The notes beneath the pieces were generated by a model that did not search any database, was not told the DNA's origin, and was given only the letters and a program-made list of their open reading frames with translations. A program made the translations under genes and the position numbers. Of a stretch of 14,375 bases of DNA, positions 1 to 7,024 are shown piece by piece; within the stretch, counting starts at the first letter, position 1, and each line of letters opens with the position of its first letter. The DNA lies in contig JBJKRE010000208.1 of the NCBI GenBank assembly GCA_046704825.1, forward strand, positions 1-14,375, written 5' to 3'. The DNA comes from CAVRTJ01 sp046704825 (GTDB lineage Bacteria; Acidobacteriota; UBA4820; DSQY01).

Positions 1-763
1 GGTGAGGGACTCGTCTGGGGCGATCACGGGCTTCGTGGCGGCGCAGAGGGACATCACGCAGGAACTCCAATTGCGCAGGAGACTGGAGGAAGCCCAGAAC
101 CTCGAAACCATCGGGATGATTGCGGGAGGCGTGGCCCACGAAGTGCGAAACCCCCTCTTTGCCATCAGCACCATCGTGACCGCCCTGGAGAAGAAGCTCA
201 GGGGGAAGCCCGAGTTCGGCGAATACATGGCCCACATCCAGGACCAGTCCCACAGGCTCAACGCGCTCATGAACGACCTCCTGGAGCTGGGTAAGCCGCT
301 TACGGAGGAACAGCAGGAGGTCTGCTGCCTGTCCGATGTCCTGGACCGCACCCTGACGCTCCTGGAAGACTCGACGCCGGGCGCCCGCGACTCGTGCATC
401 TGCACCGCCTCCGACGGTGCGATCAAAGTCAGGGCGATTCCCGAACGCCTGGCCCAGGCGGTTCTGAATCTCGTCGCCAACGCGCTCAGCTTTTCGCCCG
501 AGGACCGGCCGGTCAGGATCGACCTGCGATCGAACCGCAGTTTCGGCGTCCTCAGCGTGAGGGACGAAGGCCCCGGAATCCGGGAGGACCTTCTGCCCAA
601 GCTCTTCCGGCCCTTCCAGACGGGGCGTAAGGAAGGCACGGGTCTGGGGCTGGCGATCGTGCGGAAAACCGTCACGGCGTTCGGCGGACAGGTGGAGGGA
701 CACAACAACAACCCGGCGCCCGGTGCGACCTTCACGATCAAGCTGCCCATGATCAGGCAGTGA
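1..763 (+). CDS. Sensor histidine kinase, C-terminal part (5' truncated by window edge)
   Basis: This is the last ~253 residues of a sensor histidine kinase that autophosphorylates on His and passes the phosphate to a response regulator. Residues 1-20 look like the end of a PAS/PAC domain (pattern G-x-I-x-G followed by RDIT). A HisKA dimerisation helix follows, with the phospho-acceptor His at about residue 46 of the fragment (AHEVRNPL, H-box). The HATPase_c domain covers about 145-250: N-box near N156/N160, DEGPGI (G1) at 188-193, LFRPF (F-box) at 201-205 and GTGLGL (G2) at 212-217. All kinase boxes are intact. The H-box and linker resemble the NtrB/AtoS type. The GTG at position 2 is probably not the real start, because the PAS domain should continue upstream. 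No response regulator gene adjoins it on the right, so a partner would be upstream or elsewhere. Its signal is unknown because the sensor part is outside the window. Confidence 0.93.
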   Translation, partial: VRDSSGAITGFVAAQRDITQELQLRRRLEEAQNLETIGMIAGGVAHEVRNPLFAISTIVTALEKKLRGKPEFGEYMAHIQDQSHRLNALMNDLLELGKPLTEEQQEVCCLSDVLDRTLTLLEDSTPGARDSCICTASDGAIKVRAIPERLAQAVLNLVANALSFSPEDRPVRIDLRSNRSFGVLSVRDEGPGIREDLLPKLFRPFQTGRKEGTGLGLAIVRKTVTAFGGQVEGHNNNPAPGATFTIKLPMIRQ

Positions 764-917
764 CCGCCCCCTGCGGGTCTTTCCACCTGCCGTACGTTTC
801 CTGTTACTATATCCCCATGGCGCATCTAGGTGTACGCAACTACGCCCTCCCGACTCGACCCTTCGTCGAGCCCCGACCGACCCGTTCCACCGTTTGATCC
901 AGACCACCCCCTGACTC

Positions 918-938
918 GGGCGCCTCCGGCGGGCGCCC
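918..938 (+). other. GC-rich hairpin in the permease leader
   Basis: A perfect 7-bp inverted repeat, GGGCGCC (918-924) and GGCGCCC (932-938), with a 7-nt loop, lies just upstream of the permease ribosome binding site (AGGAG, 947-951). There is no T-run after it, so it is not a classical terminator. It could affect translation or transcript stability, but this is unproven. The rest of the 764-959 spacer shows no clear gene and only a weak -10-like TACTAT at 805-810 without a good -35. Confidence 0.25.
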
Positions 939-959
939 CCGGCACCAGGAGCACAGACC

Positions 960-2588
960 ATGGCAGACCACTCGGGCGGCGCAGGACACTTCAAGAAGGA
1001 ACTGAGCTGGTTTTCATTGCTCACCATGAGCCTTGGGACCGTCATCGGTTCGGGCTGGCTGATGCTGCCCGGGGTGGTGGCGTCCAAGGCCGGGCCGGCG
1101 GGCATCCTCGACTGGCTCATAGGGGGCATGGGCATGCTGGTGGTGGCCCTGGTCTTCTGCGAGCTGGGTGCGGCCTGGCCGGCCGCCGGTGCCGTGGCCA
1201 AGTACCCGTACCTCTCGCACGGCAGCTTCGTGGGGCACCTCGCGGGATGGGCGGCCCTCATCTCCTACGTCATCATTCCGCCGGCCGAAGCCGTCGCGGT
1301 GACGCGGTACGCGGGGACCTTCTACCCGGGCCTCCTGACCCCGAAGGAGAACCTCAGCCTGCTCGGCCTCACGGTGGGCACGGTGATCCTGATCCTCATC
1401 GCCCTGCTCAATTACTACGGCGTCAAGTACCTCGGCTATTTCCAGAACGTCGTGACAACGGTCAAGTACATCCCGATCATCATCTTCGTGATCGCCGTGG
1501 GCTTCTTCGCGTTCCACCCGGTGAACTTCACCGCGTTCCACGGCTTCGCGCCCACCGGCTCATCGGGGCTCATGCTGGGGGCCGCGGCCACGCTCTTCGC
1601 CTACACGGGCTTCAGGCAGGCGCTCGATTTCGGTGCGGAGGCGAGGAACCCGGGCCGGGACCTCCCGCTGGCTCTGATCCTGACCCTGGTCATAGGGACG
1701 GTCACCTACTTCTTCATCGCGCTGGTCTTCACCGGTGGCATCAACTGGGCGCACCTGGCCAAATTCGGCGTGCACACGGGCGACTGGACCACGCTGGCCA
1801 AACTGCCCGCGCCGCTCTACAACGTGACCGCCGCGGGCGGGCTGGCGATCGTTGCCGCGATCATCTTCTGGGACGGGATCGTTTCGCCCAACGGTCCCAA
1901 CGCCACGAACGTGGGCTCGGTCCCGAGGGTGGCCTACACCATGGCCGAGGGCGGCACCATGCCGAAGTTCTTCATGAAGCTGCACCCCCGCTACGGCACA
2001 CCCGGATGGGGACTCTTCGCCAGTTTTCTCCTCGAGGAGTTTTTCCTGCTCGTCACCAACGGCGGCTACGGCGAACTGGTCTCGGAAGTGGGCGTGGCCT
2101 TCATGGTCAGCTACGCCATCGGCCCCGTGTCCATGGCGGTCCTCCGCGACGTGGCGCCCGACGTGCCCCGTCCCTTCCACCTCCGCTGGGCCGCCGTGCT
2201 CTCGCCGGCGGCTTTCATCATCGCCTCCCTTCTCCTCTACTGGAGCGCCTGGCCCGCCACCGGCATGACCCTGGGCGTCCTGTTCGCAGGGGTGCTCATC
2301 TACATGGTCTACGTCCTCAAGAAGGGCGTGCCGCTGGCCTCCCTCAAGTTCGGCATCTGGTTCATCGTGTACCTCCTGGCCATGGCGATCCTTTCCTACA
2401 CCGGGGACCCCCACTTCGGCGGGAAGGGGCTGATCCCCTTCGGGTGGGATGTGGCCTCCGTGGCCGTCGCTTCGCTCGTCCTCTACTACTGGGGCATCCG
2501 CCAGGGCCTGGCCTACCACCGGAACATAGGCGCGTCGACCGCGGAAGCGAGGAAAGAAGGCAGGTTCGAGACTTCATCCAAGGGCTAA
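960..2588 (+). CDS. APC-superfamily amino acid permease
   Basis: A 542-residue polytopic inner-membrane protein, expected to be a secondary transporter of amino acids or related amines. After a short hydrophilic N-terminus (about 1-15), the first helix carries the glycine-rich GTVIGSGW motif (26-33), typical of the unwound TM1 substrate site in APC transporters. Alternating hydrophobic segments follow over the whole length and fit 12 or more helices, with a short polar C-terminal tail after about residue 520. It best fits the AA_permease_2 type; the substrate cannot be told from sequence. The ATG at 960 is preferred because AGGAG at 947-951 lies 8 nt upstream. An overlapping open frame starting near 830 is a shadow. 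The stop codon TAA (2586-2588) lies inside a heptamer repeat array. There is no adjacent enzyme gene that would hint at the substrate. Confidence 0.9.
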   Translation: MADHSGGAGHFKKELSWFSLLTMSLGTVIGSGWLMLPGVVASKAGPAGILDWLIGGMGMLVVALVFCELGAAWPAAGAVAKYPYLSHGSFVGHLAGWAALISYVIIPPAEAVAVTRYAGTFYPGLLTPKENLSLLGLTVGTVILILIALLNYYGVKYLGYFQNVVTTVKYIPIIIFVIAVGFFAFHPVNFTAFHGFAPTGSSGLMLGAAATLFAYTGFRQALDFGAEARNPGRDLPLALILTLVIGTVTYFFIALVFTGGINWAHLAKFGVHTGDWTTLAKLPAPLYNVTAAGGLAIVAAIIFWDGIVSPNGPNATNVGSVPRVAYTMAEGGTMPKFFMKLHPRYGTPGWGLFASFLLEEFFLLVTNGGYGELVSEVGVAFMVSYAIGPVSMAVLRDVAPDVPRPFHLRWAAVLSPAAFIIASLLLYWSAWPATGMTLGVLFAGVLIYMVYVLKKGVPLASLKFGIWFIVYLLAMAILSYTGDPHFGGKGLIPFGWDVASVAVASLVLYYWGIRQGLAYHRNIGASTAEARKEGRFETSSKG

Positions 2589-2614
2589 GGGCTAAAGGCG
2601 AAAGGCTAAAGATA
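2580..2614 (+). repeat. Tandem heptamer array, consensus AARGGCT, 5 units
   Basis: Five head-to-tail 7-bp units: AAGGGCT, AAGGGCT, AAAGGCG, AAAGGCT and the more diverged AAAGATA. The array starts inside the last codons of the permease gene, and the junction of units 1 and 2 supplies its TAA stop. There are no spacers, so it is not a CRISPR. It looks like slipped-strand-type intergenic repeat DNA. Confidence 0.8.
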
Positions 2615-2634
2615 AGGAAGAACGGCGAAGAACG

Positions 2635-2810
2635 GGCCTTCGAAGGTTCGGGAGGCGCCCTTCGTCGGCGACATCGGCAACCCTAGCGCTGTCGAAATCG
2701 ATTACCAATCCGGAACCACGAGTCCGGATACCGTCGAATCGATCCCGATCCCGATTTCGATGTGAGCCGGTCGGGGAGTCGGCCCGCGTCCGCCGGCCGC
2801 TTCGAAGGCC
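2635..2810. repeat. Nested inverted repeats in the 2589-2973 spacer
   Basis: Three inverted repeats are nested around a common centre. The outer arms are GGCCTTCGAAG (2635-2645) and CTTCGAAGGCC (2800-2810). The middle arms are TCGAAATCG (2692-2700) and CGATTTCGA (2752-2760). The inner arms are ATCCGGA (2708-2714) and TCCGGAT (2723-2729), with an 8-nt loop. The outer arms are themselves partly palindromic around TTCGAA. No known RNA family or mobile element is recognised. It could be a structured RNA, a degraded palindromic repeat element, or chance plus repeat expansion. Confidence 0.45.
2740..2763 (+). repeat. Tandem hexamer array CGATNN, 4 units
   Basis: Four consecutive 6-bp units, CGATCC, CGATCC, CGATTT and CGATGT, sit between the permease and ppiD-like genes. 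The right arm of an inverted repeat (2752-2760) overlaps it. No coding potential is supported here. Confidence 0.6.
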
Positions 2811-2828
2811 TTCCGCGTGCCGCCTTTC

Positions 2829-2849
2829 AAATCCCAAATCCGAAATCCA
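2829..2849 (+). repeat. Tandem heptamer array AAATCCN, 3 units
   Basis: Three exact 7-bp units differ only at the last base: AAATCCC, AAATCCG, AAATCCA. They are followed at once by a small inverted repeat, ATCCAA (2845-2850) and TTGGAT (2861-2866), with a 10-nt loop. This AT-richer patch stands out from its GC-rich surroundings. Apart from the repeats and the promoter near its right end, the 385-bp spacer 2589-2973 shows no gene. Confidence 0.65.
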
Positions 2850-2915
2850 ATATGGTATGGTTGGATACCGGCGGCGGGGCCGCCTCAGGCGGGTGCGGGC
2901 GGACCCTCTCGAGTC

Positions 2916-2944
2916 TTGCCCGGAGCGCCGAAATCCTGTAATAT
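2916..2944 (+). promoter_or_regulatory. Candidate sigma-70 promoter of the ppiD-like gene
   Basis: A -35-like TTGCCC (2916-2921) and a -10-like TAATAT (2939-2944) are separated by 17 bp, each matching four of six consensus bases. Transcription would start near 2951, giving a short leader that still contains the ribosome binding site GGAGG (2960-2964). This is a pattern match only. Confidence 0.45.
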
Positions 2945-2973
2945 AAGGTTTTTGCGAGTGGAGGATCGGCCTT

Positions 2974-4932
2974 ATGAACGTTCTCAAGCGCATGCGGAGC
3001 ATGCAGGTACTCAAAATTCTCCTGTGGGTCGTGGTTCTGTCCTTTCTTCTGGCCATGTTCACCGTGTGGGGCGGCGGACAGGAGGCGGAAAAGGGCGGCC
3101 ACTCTCTTCTAGGCCGGGATTACGCCGTCAAGGTCGGGAGCGACATCCTTCCACCGGGGGCGTACCGACTGCAGTACAGGTTTTACAGTGAGCGGGTCCG
3201 GAGCATGCTCGGCAAGAACTTCAAGCAGAGCTTCCTGAAGGGGGCGCCGCAGAGGATCGCGTCGCAGATGGCCGATCAACTCGTCCTCGGGCAGATGGCC
3301 AGGAAATACGGCCTCCGGGTCAGCGACCACGAGGTGGCCCAGACCATCGAGCGCATCTACCGCTTCAAGAACCCGAAGGAAGAGTATCCCGTCATGCTCA
3401 CGAGGCTGGGCGTGTCCGCACGCGACTACCAGGCCATGGTCCGGAACGAGCTGCTCGTCCAGAAGCTCCAGAACCTGCTGTCGGACACGGCCTACATACC
3501 CGACAGCGAACTGGTGCGCCTGTACAAAGAGAAGAACGAGAAGTTCAACGCCATGGTGGCGGTCGCCAACAAGAACGCCTTCATGGCGAAGGTCGGTCCC
3601 ATCACGCAGGCCGAACTCCAGGCCCGCTACGAGAAAGAGAAGAAGACGCTCGAAACGCCCGAGAAGCGCGCGCTCGAGTACGTGGAGGTCAGCCCGGCCG
3701 TCCTGCGGAGCTCGATCAAGATAAGCGACGCGCAGGTCAGGGCCTACTATGAAAGCCACCTCAAGGATTTCTCGATTCCCGCCAGCGAGCGCAGGGCCAG
3801 CCACATCCTGATCAAGGTCGCGCAGGACGCCAAGCCGGCGGTGGTCGCGGCGGCCAAAAAGAAGGCCGAAGAGATCTACAAGAAGGCCAAGGCCGGCGAA
3901 GATTTCGCCAAGCTGGCCAAGGAGTACTCGCAGGGTCCGACCGCTCCCAGGGGCGGCGACCTCGGGTGGTTCGGCCGGCAGAGCATGGTGAAGCCCTTCG
4001 CCGACGCCGTCTTCGACCAGTGCAAGGCCGTCGGCGACATCGTCGGCCCGGTCCGGACCCAGTTCGGCTTCCACGTCATCAAGCTGACGGGGATCGGCGG
4101 TCAGGCCAAACCCTTCGACGAGGTGAAGGACCAGGTGCGGCAGACCATGCTTCTGAGCGACCCCTCCTACGTCAAACAGGCCGACAAGCTCGAAAAGGAC
4201 GCAGAGAAGGCCCTGGGCGAGGCCAAGGACGATGCGGCCATGAAGGCCGCGGCGAAGAAGTTCGGCCTTCAGGTCCACGACCAGATGGTACCCGTGAGCA
4301 AGGCGGACGGCATCGGCATGCTCGGCCGGGACGCCAAGCTCTCGGAGGCCGTCTTCAAGGCCACCCCCAAGCAGTGGAGCGCCCCGGTTACTGTCAGAAA
4401 CAACTGGGTCCGCTTCAAGGTCACCAAGGTCCTCCCCGCCCATCCCTCGACCTTCGAGGAGGCGCGGTCCGGGCTCATGAAGGAGATCCGGGACGAAAAG
4501 GCCTCCGAGATGGCCGAAGAGGCGGCCAAAACCCTGCTGAAGGACGCCAAGGACGCAAAGACGCTCGAGGCGTCGGCCAAGAAGATGGGGGTCGAGGTGC
4601 GGCAGTCCGGCCTGCAGAACGCAAAGGGCTACGTGCCGGGCGTCGGACAGGACCGCGACCTCAACAAGGCCCTGCTGGCGGCCAAGACAGGCGACCGGGT
4701 CGGTCCCGTCAAGGTCAAGAACGGCTGGGCAGTGGCCTACGTGACGGACCACCAGTCCGCGGACATGAAGAAGTTCGAAGAGGACCGGGCGAGCTTCGCC
4801 AAGAGCCAGAGAGACCAGATCGCCGGCCAGATCATGCAGGACTATGTCACCCAGCGCATGAAGCAGCTGGAAAAAGAAAAGGCCGTCCATTACAACATGC
4901 AGCTGATCAAGCAAATGGAGACGGCATCCTGA
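2974..4932 (+). CDS. PpiD-like membrane-anchored peptidyl-prolyl cis-trans isomerase/chaperone
   Basis: A 652-residue protein close to the length of PpiD (~620), expected to help fold exported proteins at the periplasmic face of the inner membrane. A single uncleaved membrane anchor lies at about 12-33 after a basic N-terminus. A SurA/PpiD-type helical chaperone region spans about 45-200. A parvulin (PPIC) domain spans about 273-374, with ASHIL (His277), the GGDLGWF block (327-333) and FGFH (His367), so the usual paired histidines are present and activity is plausible. The C-terminal half (about 380-652) contains two further degenerate parvulin-like units (about 421-489 and 528-593) without those histidines. 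The ATG at 2974 has GGAGG 9 nt upstream and a candidate promoter before it. The gene is Lys- and Ala-rich in the linkers. A long open frame on the opposite strand is a high-GC shadow. The family is confident; exact orthology to E. coli PpiD is an inference. Confidence 0.88.
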   Translation: MNVLKRMRSMQVLKILLWVVVLSFLLAMFTVWGGGQEAEKGGHSLLGRDYAVKVGSDILPPGAYRLQYRFYSERVRSMLGKNFKQSFLKGAPQRIASQMADQLVLGQMARKYGLRVSDHEVAQTIERIYRFKNPKEEYPVMLTRLGVSARDYQAMVRNELLVQKLQNLLSDTAYIPDSELVRLYKEKNEKFNAMVAVANKNAFMAKVGPITQAELQARYEKEKKTLETPEKRALEYVEVSPAVLRSSIKISDAQVRAYYESHLKDFSIPASERRASHILIKVAQDAKPAVVAAAKKKAEEIYKKAKAGEDFAKLAKEYSQGPTAPRGGDLGWFGRQSMVKPFADAVFDQCKAVGDIVGPVRTQFGFHVIKLTGIGGQAKPFDEVKDQVRQTMLLSDPSYVKQADKLEKDAEKALGEAKDDAAMKAAAKKFGLQVHDQMVPVSKADGIGMLGRDAKLSEAVFKATPKQWSAPVTVRNNWVRFKVTKVLPAHPSTFEEARSGLMKEIRDEKASEMAEEAAKTLLKDAKDAKTLEASAKKMGVEVRQSGLQNAKGYVPGVGQDRDLNKALLAAKTGDRVGPVKVKNGWAVAYVTDHQSADMKKFEEDRASFAKSQRDQIAGQIMQDYVTQRMKQLEKEKAVHYNMQLIKQMETAS

Positions 4933-4947
4933 GGCAACTCGGGGCGT

Positions 4948-4968
4948 CGGGGGGCTGACCGCCCCCCG
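4948..4968 (+). terminator. Possible terminator hairpin after the ppiD-like gene
   Basis: A perfect 8-bp stem, CGGGGGGC (4948-4955) with GCCCCCCG (4961-4968) and a TGACC loop, lies 15 bases after the stop codon. The following bases are pyrimidine-rich but lack a T-run, so it may be an inefficient or factor-assisted terminator, or an mRNA-stabilising hairpin. The next gene starts only 53 bp downstream. Confidence 0.4.
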
Positions 4969-5021
4969 CCCGTCCTCCATCCATACCCCGAAGTCAGACA
5001 GTAGTGCCCGGCAGGGAGATC

Positions 5022-6098
5022 ATGCGAAAGAGACGGGGACTCGTTACAGCCATGATCCTTGGCCTCGCCGCGGCGGTTTCCGTGCTGTGCGCCGGTCCGG
5101 CTCCGTCGGGGCTGCAGCTGGACATCGCCGCCGACTGGTCGCCCCTGCTCTGCGGGGGTACCGTGTACATCTTCTCCTCGGGCGGCCGGAACCAGATCAT
5201 GGGCCCCCGCGATCCGGCGCCCAACTGCGACCCCGTTCAGATGTCGCCCGCCCTTCAGCCGCTGTGCGGCGGAGGCGACGCGTGGGTTCTGGACACGGAT
5301 GGAACCCTCTGGCAGCTGGGGCACGGCATCCCGGCCCAGGTCGCCTCGAAGCTCAATGGCGCGGTCGCCGTGGTGCCCTGGTCCCCTTCGCCAGCGGTCT
5401 TCTTTCCCCACGACGTCCTGCTTCCGGATGGAGCCCGCAGAAAGCTCGACATTACGGTTGCGCGGGCGCAGGCTCTGGGAGGAGAAGGGTTCTGGGTCCG
5501 GAGCGCGAGGACGGCGGCGAGACTCGATGCCGACGGCTCCGTCCTGTGGACGTGGACGCCCGGGCGGGGTTCTCCCGGGCCGGCCACACTGGCCGGGTCG
5601 ACCGTCTTTACGGCGACTTCGGAGGGGGACCTCGTGGCCCTGAACGCCGACAGTGGTCGCGTGCGCTTCGTCTATCGCGGCGGCGGTCAGGTGACTTCGC
5701 CGCCCGTCGTCTTCGGCGACGAAGTGGTCTACGCGTCCATGGACCATTTCATCCGGGCGATCACCACCCGCAGCGGCCAGCTCCTGTGGCAGTTCCGGGC
5801 CGACGGGAGACCGTCTTTCGGCCCGTTCAAGGTCCAGGCGGGCATCCTGTTCGCAGAATCCGCCGGGTCCAGACTTGTAATCCTGGACGAGAAGGACGGA
5901 CACCCCGGGTGGACGTGGGCCGTCCCGCAGGGTGCCATCCTGAAGTGTCCGGCCGTGTCGGCAACGAAAGCCGTGGTCCTGGCCTGGACCGACGATCCCA
6001 AACCGTGGCTGTACCGGGTCGATCTCCCGTCGGCTCTCCCGAAGCAGAAGGCGCCGGAGGCCCGGCGGCCGCACCGGCAGCGGGAGCGGAAGCCGTGA
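5022..6098 (+). CDS. Exported PQQ-type beta-propeller repeat protein, function unknown
   Basis: A 358-residue protein with a basic N-terminus and hydrophobic core (about 6-24), typical of a Sec signal peptide. There is no good lipobox: the residue before Cys23 is Leu. From about 40 to 335 it shows repeated beta-strand modules of PQQ-propeller style. The clearest are near 190-218 (GDLVALNADSG), 227-260 (IRAITTRSGQLLWQF) and 272-300 (LVILDEKDG), each following the pattern of a variable loop, then V-x-A-[LI]-[DN], then S/T-G-x-x-x-W. The tail after 340 is basic and proline-rich. The ATG at 5022 is chosen because AGGGAG (5013-5018) precedes it and it begins a signal peptide; a GTG at 5004 is possible. 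BamB is a related fold in outer-membrane protein assembly, and the PpiD-like neighbour makes an envelope role attractive, but no specific function is shown. Its stop overlaps the nagZ start. Confidence 0.75.
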   Translation: MRKRRGLVTAMILGLAAAVSVLCAGPAPSGLQLDIAADWSPLLCGGTVYIFSSGGRNQIMGPRDPAPNCDPVQMSPALQPLCGGGDAWVLDTDGTLWQLGHGIPAQVASKLNGAVAVVPWSPSPAVFFPHDVLLPDGARRKLDITVARAQALGGEGFWVRSARTAARLDADGSVLWTWTPGRGSPGPATLAGSTVFTATSEGDLVALNADSGRVRFVYRGGGQVTSPPVVFGDEVVYASMDHFIRAITTRSGQLLWQFRADGRPSFGPFKVQAGILFAESAGSRLVILDEKDGHPGWTWAVPQGAILKCPAVSATKAVVLAWTDDPKPWLYRVDLPSALPKQKAPEARRPHRQRERKP

Positions 6099-6961
6099 CG
6101 GCGCTCCCCATCTGGGTTACCCTCGACGGTTTCGAGCCCGGCCGGCAGGTGGAGCGCTTCCTCAAGGACTGCAGCGCCTACGGCGTCATCCTCTTCGCGC
6201 GGCACCTCAAGTCCGAAAGCCAGGTAGGGGAACTCTGCCAGTGCATCCACGAGACCAGGCCCGACGATCCGCCCGTCATAGGGCTGGACCAGGAAGGCGG
6301 CCGCGTGGGCAGGCTGTCGGTTCTGGGGCACCGCTACCCGTCGGCCGCCGACCTGCAGGGCGACACGGCCAGAGTTCGCGCCCTGGCCCTGGAAACGGGC
6401 GAGTTGATGTATGCGCTGGGTTTCGACGTGGATTTCGCGCCGGTGGCCGATCTCGGGCCCGCCTTTCCTGGGACGGGCCTCGAGACGCGCGTCTACGGAG
6501 ACGACCCCGACGAGGTGTCGGCCTGCTGCGCCGCATTTCTGGAAGGTCTCGAAGCGGCGGGGGTGGCGGGATGCCTCAAGCACTTCCCCGGGCTGGGCGG
6601 CTCGAGGGTGGACAGCCACGAAAGCCTACCGGTGATCGATGGCGACCAGGCGGAGCGCGCCCCCCACCTCGTCCCGTACATCCGGCTGGCGGAGCGGGCG
6701 CCGTATGTGATGGTGGCTCACGCCGAATACGCCTGGTACGGCACGGGCCTTCCCTCGTCTCTGGAGCCAAAGGTCTACCGGCGGCTCGAAGAAACGGGAT
6801 TCCAGGGTAGGAGCGTGACGGACGACCTGTCGATGGGAGCCGTCTCGACCTTCGGCGACCTGCGGGAGCGGGTGTCGCGGAGCCTGGAGGCGGGGGCCGA
6901 CATCGCTCTGTGGGTTTCGAGCGAGGAGGACACGCTGAGGGTCGTTGAGATGTTCGGCTGA
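6095..6961 (+). CDS. nagZ: Beta-N-acetylhexosaminidase, GH3 family (NagZ)
   Basis: A 288-residue cytoplasmic glycosidase with no signal peptide. NagZ removes N-acetylglucosamine from anhydro-muropeptides during peptidoglycan recycling. Visible family motifs are GVILFAR (30-36), DQEGGRVGRL (65-74), DFAPVADL (113-120), KHFPG (162-166), the mobile-loop acid/base pair DSH (Asp173, His175) and the nucleophile region TDDLSMGA (Asp243 likely nucleophile). Substrate-binding residues expected from the family (Asp65, Arg132, Lys162-His163) are present. Oddities: the usual GHG after KHFP is GLG (Leu167), and the protein is short (family about 330-340), ending soon after the nucleophile strand. The start is GTG at 6095, overlapping the propeller gene's TGA (GTGA), with GGGAGCGGA just upstream, so the two are probably translationally coupled. 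The same frame is open far upstream (to 5087), but that part overlaps the propeller gene and is not nagZ. Confidence 0.88.
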   Translation: MTALPIWVTLDGFEPGRQVERFLKDCSAYGVILFARHLKSESQVGELCQCIHETRPDDPPVIGLDQEGGRVGRLSVLGHRYPSAADLQGDTARVRALALETGELMYALGFDVDFAPVADLGPAFPGTGLETRVYGDDPDEVSACCAAFLEGLEAAGVAGCLKHFPGLGGSRVDSHESLPVIDGDQAERAPHLVPYIRLAERAPYVMVAHAEYAWYGTGLPSSLEPKVYRRLEETGFQGRSVTDDLSMGAVSTFGDLRERVSRSLEAGADIALWVSSEEDTLRVVEMFG

Positions 6962-7024
6962 TCCCCGGCTCAGCCTTGCATCCGACGGGAAGGTGCTTCA
7001 AACTTGAGGGGGAGGGGCCAGGCG

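Noticed and set aside
830..2686. Alternative frame over the permease
   Set aside because: The translation is Arg/Gly/His/Pro-rich with no hydrophobic helices, whereas the other frame gives a clear polytopic permease.
3109..4980. Long open frame on the minus strand opposite the ppiD-like gene
   Set aside because: It is a high-GC mirror of a well-supported gene, with no domain, no membrane segment and no credible start signal.
5087..6961. A single long gene of about 624 codons joining sequence upstream to NagZ
   Set aside because: Its first 336 codons overlap the propeller gene in another frame and encode Arg/Gly/Pro-rich shadow sequence; NagZ similarity starts only at the GTG at 6095.
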